Below are positions 1 through 8,091 of a DNA stretch of 64,000 bases, one piece after another (positions within the stretch are counted from its first letter, which is position 1; the number at the start of each line of letters is the position of its first letter). The notes below the pieces were generated by a model, which searched no databases, had not been told where the DNA came from, and saw nothing but the letters and a program-made list of their open reading frames with translations. The stretch lies in assembly GCF_000521785.1 (NCBI RefSeq), contig NZ_JALZ01000007.1, positions 62,001-126,000 on the forward strand. Reading direction: 5' to 3'. The translations under genes and the position numbers were made by a program. Source of the stretch: Roseivivax halodurans JCM 10272 (GTDB lineage: Bacteria; Pseudomonadota; Alphaproteobacteria; Rhodobacterales; Rhodobacteraceae).

Positions 1-361
1 GCAAGGGATCCCAGGCCGCTTCCTGTCTCTCCACGAGTTCGGCCGGCGCGTCGGCGCGGTAGCAGAGAAGGTCACTGTCGCCATAGGCGGCGAGCATGTC
101 GGCCACCTCTCCGTGCTGCGGGCGCACACGGTCGATGGCGGCATTGGCGCCGCGGGTCACGGGCATCGTTCGCGGGTCGATCCGCTCGTCCTGGGCCTGC
201 CATTCCTCGGCGATCGCCTCGGCCATGGCACGCGACGGCACGACGAGCGCGGCCTTCGCCGGCGTCTTCACCGCGCGCCCGTCGAGCCGCACTGCATGCC
301 CGCCCTCGACCTCCTCCGCCGAGGCCGCCGTCCAGAATCGCTTTGCCGCCCACTCGCTCAT
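1..361 (-). CDS. ATP12 family chaperone for F1-ATPase assembly (C-terminus cut by window edge)
   Basis: The visible 120 residues are the N-terminal half of an ATP12-family protein, which binds the free alpha subunit of F1-ATPase during assembly. The family's conserved sequence is seen directly: a DGR..KTP block near residues 27-34, VPS then AxAxEWxAQ near residues 42-57, DPRTMPVTR near residues 61-69, and the Y-G-D-S-D-L-L-C-Y-R block near residues 93-102. The start ATG is the CAT at 359-361, where similarity to the family begins. The gene runs off the left edge, so the rest is not visible. It lies downstream of the HAD phosphatase gene on the same strand, with a dispersed hairpin repeat between them. 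Confidence 0.85.
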   Translation of the reverse strand, partial: MSEWAAKRFWTAASAEEVEGGHAVRLDGRAVKTPAKAALVVPSRAMAEAIAEEWQAQDERIDPRTMPVTRGANAAIDRVRPQHGEVADMLAAYGDSDLLCYRADAPAELVERQEAAWDPL

Positions 362-390
362 CGCGCCTCCACCCCGCGGATCGCCCGCGG

Positions 391-430
391 CTTCTTCTTG
401 GCGAAAATACTCCCGCCGGAGGCTCCGCCA
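391..430. repeat. Dispersed hairpin repeat, copy 1 (short-arm variant)
   Basis: CTTCTTCTTGGCGAAAATAC followed by TCC and a CGGAG/CTCCG hairpin. The same core recurs at about 30606, 37184, 41010, 42392 (inverted), 50625 and 56370 (inverted). Read on the minus strand this copy gives a hairpin and then TATTTT, so it could terminate transcription after the HAD phosphatase gene. Confidence 0.75.
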
Positions 431-461
431 TACGTCACTTGCTCAGGAGCCAGCCCCGCTC

Positions 462-1139
462 TCACGCCGCCTCCCAGAGCGTGTCGAGAAGCGCCGGCAA
501 CTCGGCCGCCTTGTCGATCACGGTATGGGCGGCCCCTAGGCGCGAAACGGGGTGGTAGCCCCAGCTGACGCCGATCCCCGGCAGACCCGCGGCGCGCGCC
601 ATCTCCATGTCGAACTCGGTGTCGCCGATCATCACGGCGCGGGCCGCATCGACCCCGGTGACCGCCACGGCCTCGTGCAGCATCGCCGGATGGGGCTTCG
701 AAGGGTGATCGTCGGCGCATTGCTGCGTGACGAAGAGCTCCCGCAACCCGTGACCGTCGAGCAGCTTGTCGAGCCCCCGGCGCGACTTGCCCGTGGCGAC
801 ACCGAGCAGCGTTTCGGGGCGCGCGTTCAGGGTCTCGAGCACCTCGCGGATCCCGGGATAGAGCGGCGAGGAGAGCTCGACGCCGCCTTCCGCGCGGAGC
901 TCTGTATAGGCCGCCTTGTAGCCCACGACCATCGCATCGAGTTGCGCAGCGTCGGCCTCGGGCGCGAGATGCGCGATGGCCTGGGGCAGGGACAGGCCGA
1001 CGATGCCGAGGATCTCCGGTCGCGACGGCGCGGGCAGGTCCGCGACGGCGAAAGCCGCGCCCATCGCCGAGAGGATGTCGGCCTGACTGTCGACGAGCGT
1101 GCCGTCGACGTCGAAGATCACGAGCCGCAGGTCGGTCAT
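462..1139 (-). CDS. HAD-superfamily phosphatase, phosphoglycolate-phosphatase-like
   Basis: A 225-residue haloacid dehalogenase hydrolase. Motif I is FDVDGTLVDS with nucleophile Asp10 and acid/base Asp12, motif II is the Thr of ATGKS at about 116, motif III is Lys148 in PSKPHP, and motif IV is GDTEFD with Asp173/Asp177. The cap domain sits between motifs I and II (about residues 17-85). Length and motifs fit the Gph/PgmB group, which dephosphorylates phosphoglycolate or small sugar phosphates; the substrate cannot be read from sequence. Its ATG overlaps the stop codon of the pseudouridine synthase gene by four bases (ATGA), so the two are translationally coupled in a crcB-rlu-HAD operon. Confidence 0.88.
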   Translation of the reverse strand: MTDLRLVIFDVDGTLVDSQADILSAMGAAFAVADLPAPSRPEILGIVGLSLPQAIAHLAPEADAAQLDAMVVGYKAAYTELRAEGGVELSSPLYPGIREVLETLNARPETLLGVATGKSRRGLDKLLDGHGLRELFVTQQCADDHPSKPHPAMLHEAVAVTGVDAARAVMIGDTEFDMEMARAAGLPGIGVSWGYHPVSRLGAAHTVIDKAAELPALLDTLWEAA

Positions 1140-2179
1140 GCGTCCTCCGCGAAGGGATCCACGGGAACGTCGCCCTCGGTCCAGCCGAGCGTTTCCCAGG
1201 TGCGCTTCATGTGTTCGGGCAGCGGCGCGGTGATCTGCAGCCGCGCGCCCGTCACCGGATGTGTCAGCGAGAGGTGCCGCGCATGCAGGTGCAGCTTGCG
1301 GCTTATCTCTCCGCCGAGCTGCGCGCCCCAACCGTCGCCGAGGTTCTCCTGCCCCGATCCGCCGTACTTGCCGTCGCCGACGATCGGGTGGCCGAGCTCG
1401 GCCATGTGCGCGCGCAGCTGGTGCGTGCGCCCCGTCACCGGGACGAGCGCGACCCAGGCCGCGCGTTTCGCCAGCGCCGAAAGCACCGCGTAATCGGTCG
1501 TCGCGTTCTTGGCACCCTCGGTCTCGGGCACCGCGTTCGGGTGCAGGCAGAGCATCTTCTCGCCCTCCCCGCCCTTGCCGTGGCCCGGCGCCTTCACGAG
1601 CCCGTAGCGGATCGTGCCCATCTGCGGCGTCGGAACCCCGGCGACCGCGGCCCAGTAGATCTTGCGCGTGTCCCGCGCCCGGAAGGCCGCGGACAGCTGG
1701 TTCGCCACCGCCCGGGTCCGTGCCAGCAGCAGAACGCCCGAAGTGTCCTTGTCGAGCCGGTGCACGAGGCGCGGTTTTTCTTCCGCCCCGAACATCAGCG
1801 CCTCGGAGAGGCCGTCGACATGGCGGGTCTGCTTCGAGCCGCCCTGACTTGGAAGGCCCGGCGGCTTGTTCAGCGCGATGATGTGGTCGTCGCGGTAGAG
1901 CACGCAGCCGCGGATCATCTCCGCATCCTGCCCCGACACGGTCGGCTTGGGACGCGAGGCTACTTCCTCGGGCTCGGGGATCGGCGGGATGCGCACCGCG
2001 GCGCCGGCCTCGAGCCGGTGCGAGCTCTTCACCCGGCCCCCGTCGACGCGCAGCTCGCCCTTCCGACACATCTTCTCGATCCGGCCCTGGGCGAGGTGCG
2101 GGAACTGCCGCTTGAGCCAGCGGTCGAGCCTCTGGTCACTGTCGCCCGGCGCGACGGTGAGTGTCTGGACGCCGCTCAT
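1136..2179 (-). CDS. RluC/RluD-family 23S rRNA pseudouridine synthase
   Basis: A 347-residue RsuA/RluA-family enzyme that isomerises uridine to pseudouridine in rRNA. An S4 RNA-binding domain lies at about residues 15-62 (DQRLDRWLKR). The catalytic domain follows, with the HRLDKDTSG motif in which Asp143 is the expected catalytic aspartate, and GRTHQLRAH further on. The N-terminal S4 domain plus this motif points to the RluC/RluD class (23S rRNA positions 955/2504/2580 or 1911/1915/1917). Sequence alone does not settle which, although RluC is the usual call for this architecture in alphaproteobacteria. The ATG at 2177-2179 overlaps the crcB stop by four bases, and the stop overlaps the HAD start, so this is the middle gene of a three-gene operon. 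Confidence 0.9.
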   Translation of the reverse strand: MSGVQTLTVAPGDSDQRLDRWLKRQFPHLAQGRIEKMCRKGELRVDGGRVKSSHRLEAGAAVRIPPIPEPEEVASRPKPTVSGQDAEMIRGCVLYRDDHIIALNKPPGLPSQGGSKQTRHVDGLSEALMFGAEEKPRLVHRLDKDTSGVLLLARTRAVANQLSAAFRARDTRKIYWAAVAGVPTPQMGTIRYGLVKAPGHGKGGEGEKMLCLHPNAVPETEGAKNATTDYAVLSALAKRAAWVALVPVTGRTHQLRAHMAELGHPIVGDGKYGGSGQENLGDGWGAQLGGEISRKLHLHARHLSLTHPVTGARLQITAPLPEHMKRTWETLGWTEGDVPVDPFAEDA

Positions 2180-2553
2180 GTCAGCGCCCCCCGCCCAGCC
2201 GCAAGGCCCGCGAAGACCGCGAGCAGCGACAGGATCACCGATCCGCCGACATAGGCGCCGGCCAGCGCCAGCTCGCCGCGCTCGTAGAGCGTTGCGGCAT
2301 CGAGCGAAAACGCCGAGAATGTCGTGAAGCCGCCGAGCATGCCCGTGAGCAGGAGCGGCGCGAACCGGTTCGCGTTCCATTCGGCGAGTGCCACGACGAG
2401 AACCCCCATCAGAAAGGAGCCGACGACATTGACGGCGAACGTGCCCCAGGGAAAGCCGTGTCCGATCAGGCGCACGGCGGCGTGGCCTGTCAGATAGCGC
2501 GCGACGGCTCCGGCGGCACCGCCGAGAGCGACCTGGAGAAGGGTGAGGGTCAT
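2176..2553 (-). CDS. crcB: Fluoride ion channel CrcB (Fluc)
   Basis: A 125-residue integral membrane protein with four predicted helices, the length expected of the dimeric Fluc fluoride exporter. Family signatures are visible: GGAAGAVARY at about residues 11-20, GTFAVNVVGSFLMG at about residues 37-50 (the conserved Asn in helix 2), and GGFTTFSAFSLD at about residues 73-84 (the Phe-box and Na-site break). It is the first gene of the crcB-rlu-HAD operon and divergent from the aminotransferase gene at 2681. I saw no fluoride riboswitch in the 127-base spacer. The start is the only ATG that begins just before the first helix; an upstream in-frame extension would add about 95 residues with no membrane character. 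Confidence 0.93.
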   Translation of the reverse strand: MTLTLLQVALGGAAGAVARYLTGHAAVRLIGHGFPWGTFAVNVVGSFLMGVLVVALAEWNANRFAPLLLTGMLGGFTTFSAFSLDAATLYERGELALAGAYVGGSVILSLLAVFAGLAAGRGALT

Positions 2554-2680
2554 GTTTGGGCATGTCGCGTGGCGCGCGCACGGAGTCAAGCGCGAGGGCC
2601 TTGCAACGCACAAGTCCGAGGTGCAGGATTTTATCAAACGGTCAAACATCGGCCCCACCTTGCAGCAGGGATCAATCTTC

Positions 2681-4075
2681 ATGGACGGCAATCTCAGCCC
2701 GAACGACCTTTCGCACATCGTCACCGCCGACAAGGCGCATGTCTGGCACCATCTCAGCCAGCACAAGGCGTGGGAGACCTCGGATCCGAACATCATCATC
2801 GAGGGCAAGGGCATGCGCGTCTGGAACCAGGCGGGCAAGGAGCATCTCGACGCCGTCTCGGGCGCGGTCTGGACCGTGAACGTGGGCTACGGGCGCGAGG
2901 AGATCGCCCGCGCGGTCTACGATCAGCTCTGCAAGATGAACTATTTCGCGGGCGCCTCGGGCAACGTGCCGGGCGCACTCTTCGCCGAGAAGCTGATCTC
3001 GAAGATGCCGGGGATGAGCCGCGTCTACTATTGCAACTCCGGCTCCGAGGCGAACGAGAAGGCGTTCAAGATGGTTCGCCAGATCGCGCACAAGCGTTAC
3101 GGCGGCAAGAAGCACAAGATCCTCTTCCGCGACCGCGACTACCACGGCACCACGATCGGCTGCCTCTCGGCGGGCGGCCAGGACGAGCGCAACGCGCAAT
3201 ACGGGCCCTTCACGCCCGGCTTCGTGCGGGTGCCGCACTGCCTCGAGTATCGCCGCCACGAGCAGGAGGGCGCTCCGGCCGAGAATTACGGCGAATGGGC
3301 CGCCGACCAGATCGAAGAGGTGATCCTGCGCGAGGGACCGGACACCGTGGGCGCGCTCTGCCTCGAGCCGGTGACCGCGGGTGGCGGCGTGATTCCCGCG
3401 CCCGACGGCTACTGGCCGCGGGTGCAGGAGATCTGCCGGAAATACGACATCCTGCTGCATATCGACGAGGTCGTCTGCGGCGTCGGACGGACCGGAACCG
3501 AGTGGTTCGGCTACCAGCATTACGGCGTAAAGCCGGACATGGTGACGATGGCGAAGGGCGTTGCCTCGGGCTACGCCGCGATCGCATGCCTCACGACGAC
3601 CGAGCATGTCTTCGACCTCTTCAAGTCGGACGAGACCGATCCGATGGATTATTTCCGAGACATCTCGACCTTCGGCGGCTGTGCGGCCGGTCCCGCCGCG
3701 GCGATGGAGAACATGCGGATCATCGAGGACGAGGACCTGCTCGAGAACACAACGGCAATGGGCGAGCACATGATGGGTCGCCTCGGCGAGCTCATGGAGA
3801 AGCATCGCGTCATCGGCGATGTGAGGGGCAAGGGTCTCTTTCTCGGCGCGGAACTGGTCTCGGACCGCGACAGCAAGGGGCCGGTGCCGGAAGCCCAGGT
3901 CAAGGCCGTGGTCGGAGACTGCATGAAGCAGGGCGTCATCATCGGAGCGACGAACCGGTCCGTGCCGGGCAAGAACAACACGCTCTGCTTCTCGCCCGCG
4001 TTGATCGCCACGAAGGACGACATCGACGAGATCGTAGCCGCGGTGGACGGCGCTCTGGGCCGCGTCTTCGGCTAG
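2681..4075 (+). CDS. tpa: Class III aminotransferase, probable taurine-pyruvate aminotransferase
   Basis: A 464-residue fold-I PLP enzyme. The PLP lysine is Lys292 in MVTMAKGVASGYAA, preceded by the HIDEVVCGVGRTG block at about 262-274, and GSEANEKA at about 121 binds the cofactor phosphate. The N-terminal region (DKAHVWHHLSQHK) and overall sequence resemble taurine-pyruvate aminotransferases of roseobacters, which transfer the amino group of taurine to pyruvate giving sulfoacetaldehyde and alanine. This is from recall of the family, not a search. A GCAGCAGGGA ribosome site precedes the ATG at 2681. The gene is divergent from crcB and convergent with a BCCT transporter. No sulfoacetaldehyde acetyltransferase (xsc) or tau regulator is nearby, so another omega-amino substrate is possible. 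Confidence 0.65.
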   Translation: MDGNLSPNDLSHIVTADKAHVWHHLSQHKAWETSDPNIIIEGKGMRVWNQAGKEHLDAVSGAVWTVNVGYGREEIARAVYDQLCKMNYFAGASGNVPGALFAEKLISKMPGMSRVYYCNSGSEANEKAFKMVRQIAHKRYGGKKHKILFRDRDYHGTTIGCLSAGGQDERNAQYGPFTPGFVRVPHCLEYRRHEQEGAPAENYGEWAADQIEEVILREGPDTVGALCLEPVTAGGGVIPAPDGYWPRVQEICRKYDILLHIDEVVCGVGRTGTEWFGYQHYGVKPDMVTMAKGVASGYAAIACLTTTEHVFDLFKSDETDPMDYFRDISTFGGCAAGPAAAMENMRIIEDEDLLENTTAMGEHMMGRLGELMEKHRVIGDVRGKGLFLGAELVSDRDSKGPVPEAQVKAVVGDCMKQGVIIGATNRSVPGKNNTLCFSPALIATKDDIDEIVAAVDGALGRVFG

Positions 4076-4105
4076 GCCCACCGGGCACGCGGATGCCTCA
4101 ATCGA

Positions 4106-4136
4106 GAAGGGCCCGGCAATCGCTGCCGGGCCCTTC
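4106..4136. terminator. Bidirectional intrinsic terminator between convergent genes
   Basis: A 13-bp perfect stem (arms 4106-4118 and 4124-4136) with a 5-base loop, followed by GTCGTTTTC. It lies between the convergent aminotransferase and BCCT genes. Confidence 0.85.
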
Positions 4137-4162
4137 GTCGTTTTCGCCTCGGCGTCAGGCGG

Positions 4163-5845
4163 TCATTCCGCCGGAGCGGCCTCGGTGCCGCCGCTGCGCG
4201 CCGTGTCGTAGGAGGACACGGCGTTCTCCTCGGGATGCAGGTCCGAAGGCTGCGGGCGCTTTCCGACGGTGATGTAGTCGATGTCCTCCTCCATGAGCCC
4301 GAGCACCATCGACGGGATCATCATGAAGACGAGGCAGAAGACCGGCAGACCGACCACCGTGATCACCTGCTGCAGCGCGGTCAGACCCGCCTGCCCCGCC
4401 AGCATGATCAGCAGCACCGCGATCGTCCCCTCGGCGACACCCCAGAACACCCGCTGCCGCGACGGGCCGGGATCGGTGTCGCCGGTGCAGAGCATATCCA
4501 CCACAAGCGACGCGGAGTCAGACGAGGTGGCAAAGAAGATCGCCACGATCAGGACCGCGAAGCCTTGGAGCAGCGTCGCCGCGGGGAAGTTCTCGAGGAA
4601 GGCGAACATGGCAAGCGGAATGGAATCCGCCACGGCCTGGCTGAGCTGTCCGGCCTGATCGCCCATCGCCTGCCGCGCCGCCTCGCCGATGCCGTCGAAG
4701 CCCATGGCCTGCCATCCGAAGATCGCGAACCAGACGAGGGTGAAGAGCGACGGCGCCAGAAGGACGCCCATGACGAATTCGCGGATGGTGCGGCCGTAGG
4801 AGATCCGCGCAACGAAGAGGCCCATGAAGGGCGACCACGTCACCGTCCAGGCCCAGTAGAAGACCGTCCAGGATCCCTGCCAGCCCCAGCCGTCGGTCGA
4901 CGGGTCCCGGTCCGCCAGCATGTCGTTCCAGAACGCGAGCCGCGGCAGGTTCGAGAGGTACAGGCCCGCCGTTTCGACGATCCCGCGCAGCAGGAACAGC
5001 GTCGAGCCGGCGATCAGCACGAAGACCATCAGCGCCACGGCCATGCCGATGTTGACGTTCGAGAGGAGCTTCACACCGCTGTCGAGACCGGCGACAATCG
5101 AGGTCACGGCGACCGCGGTCAGCGCCACCACGATCAGAATCTGGATCGTCGGGCCGGTGCCGGTTCCCATCAGTTCGTTGAGACCGGCGGCGACCTGGCT
5201 CGAGCCGAGGCCGAGCGACACCGCGACCCCGAACAGGGTCCCGAGGATCGCGATGACGTCGATGGTCTTGCCGATCGGCCCGTGGATGCCCTCCTTCAGC
5301 AGCGGATAGAAGACCGAGGAGACACGCACCGGCAGGCGGTAGCGGTAGATGAAATAGGCGAAGGCGAGACCGGGAAGCGTGAAGATCGTCCAGGTGTGCA
5401 GACCGAGGTGGTAGAGCGCGATCGAGATCGCATCCTGCGCCGCCTCGCGGGAGTGCGGCTCCACACCGGGAAGGGGCGGTTCGGCGAAATGGCTCATCGG
5501 CTCGGCCACGCCCCAGAACATCAGGATCGTGCCGATGCCGCCCGCGAAGAGCATCGTGAACCAGGAGATGTTGGAATAGTCGGGTCGCGCATCGCGCCCG
5601 CCAAGGCGGATATGGCCGTGGCGGCTGCAGGACACCCAGATCAGGAAACCGAGCCAGACGTTCACGCCCAGTATGAAGAACCACCCCAGATTGGTGACGA
5701 TCCAGGTCCTCGCCGCGGCAAACGCATCGCCGATCGGTCCGGTAAAGACGATCAGAACGAGCGCGAACACGACCATGAAGATCGCGGACGAGAAGAAGAT
5801 GACGGGATCGGTCCGGAGGCCGAGGCGGCGGGCGAGGTCGTCCAT
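4163..5845 (-). CDS. BCCT-family (betaine/carnitine/choline) transporter
   Basis: A 560-residue secondary transporter with about 12 membrane helices. The BCCT signature is visible around residues 345-370 (WAWTVTWSPFMGLFVARISYGRTIREF). The substrate-site segment of helix 3 reads FAGGIGTILMFWGVAEP at about 98-114; the usual Gly-Met-Gly is Gly-Ile-Gly here, which may shift substrate range away from plain betaine. SSDSASLVVDML at about 437-448 is also family-typical. The C-terminal tail (about residues 520-560) is hydrophilic and acidic. A compatible-solute or quaternary-amine substrate is the family expectation; the neighbouring aminotransferase hints at taurine or another amino compound but does not prove it. 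A palindrome upstream may be its operator. Confidence 0.9.
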   Translation of the reverse strand: MDDLARRLGLRTDPVIFFSSAIFMVVFALVLIVFTGPIGDAFAAARTWIVTNLGWFFILGVNVWLGFLIWVSCSRHGHIRLGGRDARPDYSNISWFTMLFAGGIGTILMFWGVAEPMSHFAEPPLPGVEPHSREAAQDAISIALYHLGLHTWTIFTLPGLAFAYFIYRYRLPVRVSSVFYPLLKEGIHGPIGKTIDVIAILGTLFGVAVSLGLGSSQVAAGLNELMGTGTGPTIQILIVVALTAVAVTSIVAGLDSGVKLLSNVNIGMAVALMVFVLIAGSTLFLLRGIVETAGLYLSNLPRLAFWNDMLADRDPSTDGWGWQGSWTVFYWAWTVTWSPFMGLFVARISYGRTIREFVMGVLLAPSLFTLVWFAIFGWQAMGFDGIGEAARQAMGDQAGQLSQAVADSIPLAMFAFLENFPAATLLQGFAVLIVAIFFATSSDSASLVVDMLCTGDTDPGPSRQRVFWGVAEGTIAVLLIMLAGQAGLTALQQVITVVGLPVFCLVFMMIPSMVLGLMEEDIDYITVGKRPQPSDLHPEENAVSSYDTARSGGTEAAPAE

Positions 5846-5956
5846 GTGGTCTCTCCATGCAGCCTGAAAAAGGGCTTGCCGGACCGCGTCGACAGGACCG
5901 GCTTATGAGGGAGGGAACCCGAGGGGGTCGCCGCGGTTCCGCGTCAACATAAAAGA

Positions 5957-5990
5957 GTTCTTCAGAACATGTTCCGCGCAACAATGTTCC
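5957..5990. promoter_or_regulatory. Inverted repeats upstream of the BCCT gene, candidate operator
   Basis: A perfect 10-base palindrome GAACATGTTC (5965-5974) overlaps a second inverted repeat GTTC-TTCA-GAAC (5957-5968), and the half-site ATGTTCC recurs at 5984-5990. The cluster lies about 110-145 bases upstream of the BCCT start codon. The regulator is unknown. Confidence 0.35.
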
Positions 5991-6001
5991 CGGAATGACA
6001 A

Positions 6002-6022
6002 AGGCCGCCCCGTGGGCGGCCT
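6002..6022 (-). terminator. Intrinsic terminator of the HU gene
   Basis: A 9-bp perfect stem (6002-6010 with 6014-6022) and 3-base loop, read on the minus strand into TTTGTC. It begins 27 bases after the HU stop codon. Confidence 0.75.
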
Positions 6023-6049
6023 CTAGAGCATCGTCTCGATGCCAATCGA

Positions 6050-6337
6050 TCAGCCGTTGACGCTGTCTTTCAGTGCCTTCGCCACGGTCACCTTGACCTG
6101 CTTGTCGGCCTCTTTCTTGAACTGTTCGCCGGTCGCAGGGTTGCGCACCATGCGCTCGGGGCGCTCGCGGCAGTAGATCTTGCCGACGCCCGGCAGGGTC
6201 ACGGCGCCGCCGTCTGCAACTTCTTTGGTAATGATCCCGGTCAGCGCGTCGAGCGCCGTGCCGGCGGTCTTCTTGTCGCTGCCCATCTCTTCCGCAAGTG
6301 CAGCGACAAGCTGCGTCTTCGTCATCGCCTTGGCCAT
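6050..6337 (-). CDS. hup: HU-family DNA-binding protein
   Basis: A 95-residue histone-like nucleoid protein of normal HU length. The N-terminal helical dimer region begins MTKTQLVAALAEE, and the DNA-binding arm with R-N-P-x-T-G-E is seen at about residues 65-71 (RNPATGEQ). A Cys in the sheet (GKIYCRERPER) and the Lys-rich end (KEADKQVKVTVAKALKDSV) complete the fold. The ATG at 6335-6337 follows a purine-rich site (AAGGAGACC); the longer upstream reading adds 42 residues unlike HU. It has its own promoter and terminator and so is monocistronic. HU bends DNA and compacts the chromosome. Confidence 0.93.
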   Translation of the reverse strand: MAKAMTKTQLVAALAEEMGSDKKTAGTALDALTGIITKEVADGGAVTLPGVGKIYCRERPERMVRNPATGEQFKKEADKQVKVTVAKALKDSVNG

Positions 6338-6382
6338 TTCATGGTCTCCTTGTCGACCCGCCTGTTGGGTCCAATTGCGCCA

Positions 6383-6411
6383 AATTAACTCTATCTTGAT
6401 TGGAAACACAA
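6383..6411 (-). promoter_or_regulatory. Sigma-70-type promoter for HU
   Basis: On the minus strand TTGTGT (-35, 6411-6406), a 17-base spacer and TTAATT (-10, 6388-6383) lie about 45 bases upstream of the HU start codon. The stretch is unusually AT-rich for this DNA. Confidence 0.5.
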
Positions 6412-6474
6412 GAAATTGCGTTGCACCAGTGTAAATGCGCGTGTCTTTGCCCGATTCCGGCACGTCACGGCCCG

Positions 6475-7959
6475 TCAGAGGAAGGCTGTCTCGTAGAAAC
6501 TGCGCAATTTGCGCGAATGGATACGCTCAAGCGGCATGTCGCGCAATTGCTCCATCGCGCGTATCCCGATCAGGAGATGTCGGGCCACCTGCGTCTTGTA
6601 GAAATCCGACGCCATGCCCGGGAGCTTGAGCTCGCCGTGGAGGGGCTTGTCGGACACGCAGAGCAGCGTTCCGTACGGCACTCGGAAGCGGAAGCCGTTC
6701 GCGGCGATGGTCGCGCTTTCCATGTCGAGCGCGATGGCACGCGACTGCGAAAGGCGCTGCACCGGACCACGGGTGTCGCGCAGTTCCCAGTTGCGGTTGT
6801 CGACGCTGGCGACCGTGCCCGTCCGCATCACCCGCTTGAGGTCGTAGCCCGAAAGCTCTGTTACCTCCGCGACCGAGCTTTCCAGCGCGACCTGAATCTC
6901 GGCCAACGCCGGGATCGGCACCCAGACCGGCAGGTCGTCGTCGAGCACGCGGTCCTCGCGCAGATAGGCATGCGCGAGAACAAAGTCCCCGAGCGACTGC
7001 GAATTCCTGAGGCCCGCGCAATGCCCGACCATGATCCAGGCGTGCGGGCGCAGCACCGCGATGTGGTCCGTCGCCGTCTTGGCGTTGGACGGCCCGACCC
7101 CGATGTTCACGAGCGTGATCCCCGCCCCGCCCTTCCGCTTCAGGTGGTAGGTCGGCATCTGTGGCATCTTGAGGACGGGCTCGATCACCTCGTCGGGCGA
7201 GGTGATCTCGACATTCCCGGTCGAGACGAAGCTGGTGTAGCCGCTCTCGGGATCCGCCAGCGCCTGCCGCGCGAAGGCCTCGAACTCGGTCACGTAGAAC
7301 TGGTAGTTGGTGAAGAGAACGTGGTTCTGGAAATGCTCGGGCGCAGTCGCGGTGTAATGCGCGAGCCGGGCAAGCGAATAGTCGACGCGCTGCGCGGTGA
7401 AGGGCGCCAACGGCTCGGTGCCGTCGGCATCGGGGGCATGGGTGCCGTTGACGATGTCGTCGTTGGTCGAGGTGAGGTCGGGCACGTCGAACACGTCGCG
7501 GAGCGGGAATTCCGCCGCGCCCTCCTGCGGGACGGTCACCTCGGAGCGCGCCGCGACCGCGAAGTGCACCGGGATCGGGGTCGTGGACGGGCCGATCTGG
7601 ACCGGCACCGAATGCGTCGCCATCAGGAGCTGCAGTTGCTGACGCAGATATTCCCGGAAGAGATCGGGGCGCGTGATCGTCGCGGCATGGGTGCCGGGCG
7701 CGGCGACATGACCGAACGACAGACGGCTGTCGAGCTTAGAATGGCTCGTGGTAGTGATGCGCACCTCGGGATAGAAGGCCCGGTAGCGCAGCCAGGGATG
7801 CCCGGTGCGCATCGCCTCCTGGAAGGCCTCGGTCAGAAAGCCGACGGCCTCGTCATAGAGCGCGCAGAGCTGTTCGACCGCGGCATCGGCGTCGTCGAAG
7901 AGCGCGGGCGCCCCTGTTTCGGGGGTCCGGATCTCGAGATTGCCGGGAATGTCCTGCAT
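6475..7959 (-). CDS. amn: AMP nucleosidase
   Basis: A 494-residue enzyme that splits AMP into adenine and ribose 5-phosphate. The N-terminal AMP-binding regulatory domain (about 1-220) is followed by a nucleoside-phosphorylase-like catalytic domain. Recognisable blocks are VNIGVGPSNAKT, IMVGHCAGLRNSQSLGDFVLAHAY, ALDMESATIAANGFRFRVPYG and the purine-binding LCVSDKPLHGE near residue 440. The C-terminus RSFYETAFL is the usual end of the family, so the protein is complete. The start ATG (7957-7959) is the first before family similarity; an upstream extension would run into the divergent topoisomerase gene region. Together with purine salvage it helps control adenylate levels. Confidence 0.93.
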   Translation of the reverse strand: MQDIPGNLEIRTPETGAPALFDDADAAVEQLCALYDEAVGFLTEAFQEAMRTGHPWLRYRAFYPEVRITTTSHSKLDSRLSFGHVAAPGTHAATITRPDLFREYLRQQLQLLMATHSVPVQIGPSTTPIPVHFAVAARSEVTVPQEGAAEFPLRDVFDVPDLTSTNDDIVNGTHAPDADGTEPLAPFTAQRVDYSLARLAHYTATAPEHFQNHVLFTNYQFYVTEFEAFARQALADPESGYTSFVSTGNVEITSPDEVIEPVLKMPQMPTYHLKRKGGAGITLVNIGVGPSNAKTATDHIAVLRPHAWIMVGHCAGLRNSQSLGDFVLAHAYLREDRVLDDDLPVWVPIPALAEIQVALESSVAEVTELSGYDLKRVMRTGTVASVDNRNWELRDTRGPVQRLSQSRAIALDMESATIAANGFRFRVPYGTLLCVSDKPLHGELKLPGMASDFYKTQVARHLLIGIRAMEQLRDMPLERIHSRKLRSFYETAFL

Positions 7960-8091
7960 GAGGGGCCTCGCATCACTGCTCGCGCGCAACGTGACACCTC
8001 CCCCCACCGGCCGCAAGACGAAGGAGGAGGCGCGGCATCCGGTCGCCCTTCGGGCTCCGGAACCGGGGTGCCGGACCGGCGTTCCTCGCCC

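Noticed and set aside
2554-2680. Fluoride riboswitch upstream of crcB
   Set aside because: The spacer was inspected because CrcB is often riboswitch-controlled, but the conserved fluoride-aptamer core could not be found.
4235-5908. Plus-strand open frame of about 557 codons opposite the BCCT gene
   Set aside because: Composition is dominated by Arg, His, Asp and Glu, with no membrane or domain pattern. The minus strand encodes a complete transporter with family motifs.
6400-8091. Long plus-strand open frame continuous with the topoisomerase IB gene, opposite AMP nucleosidase
   Set aside because: It is the antisense of a clear AMP nucleosidase, has an Arg/Gly/Asp-rich composition typical of GC-rich shadow frames and matches no family. 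Topoisomerase similarity begins only at 8092.
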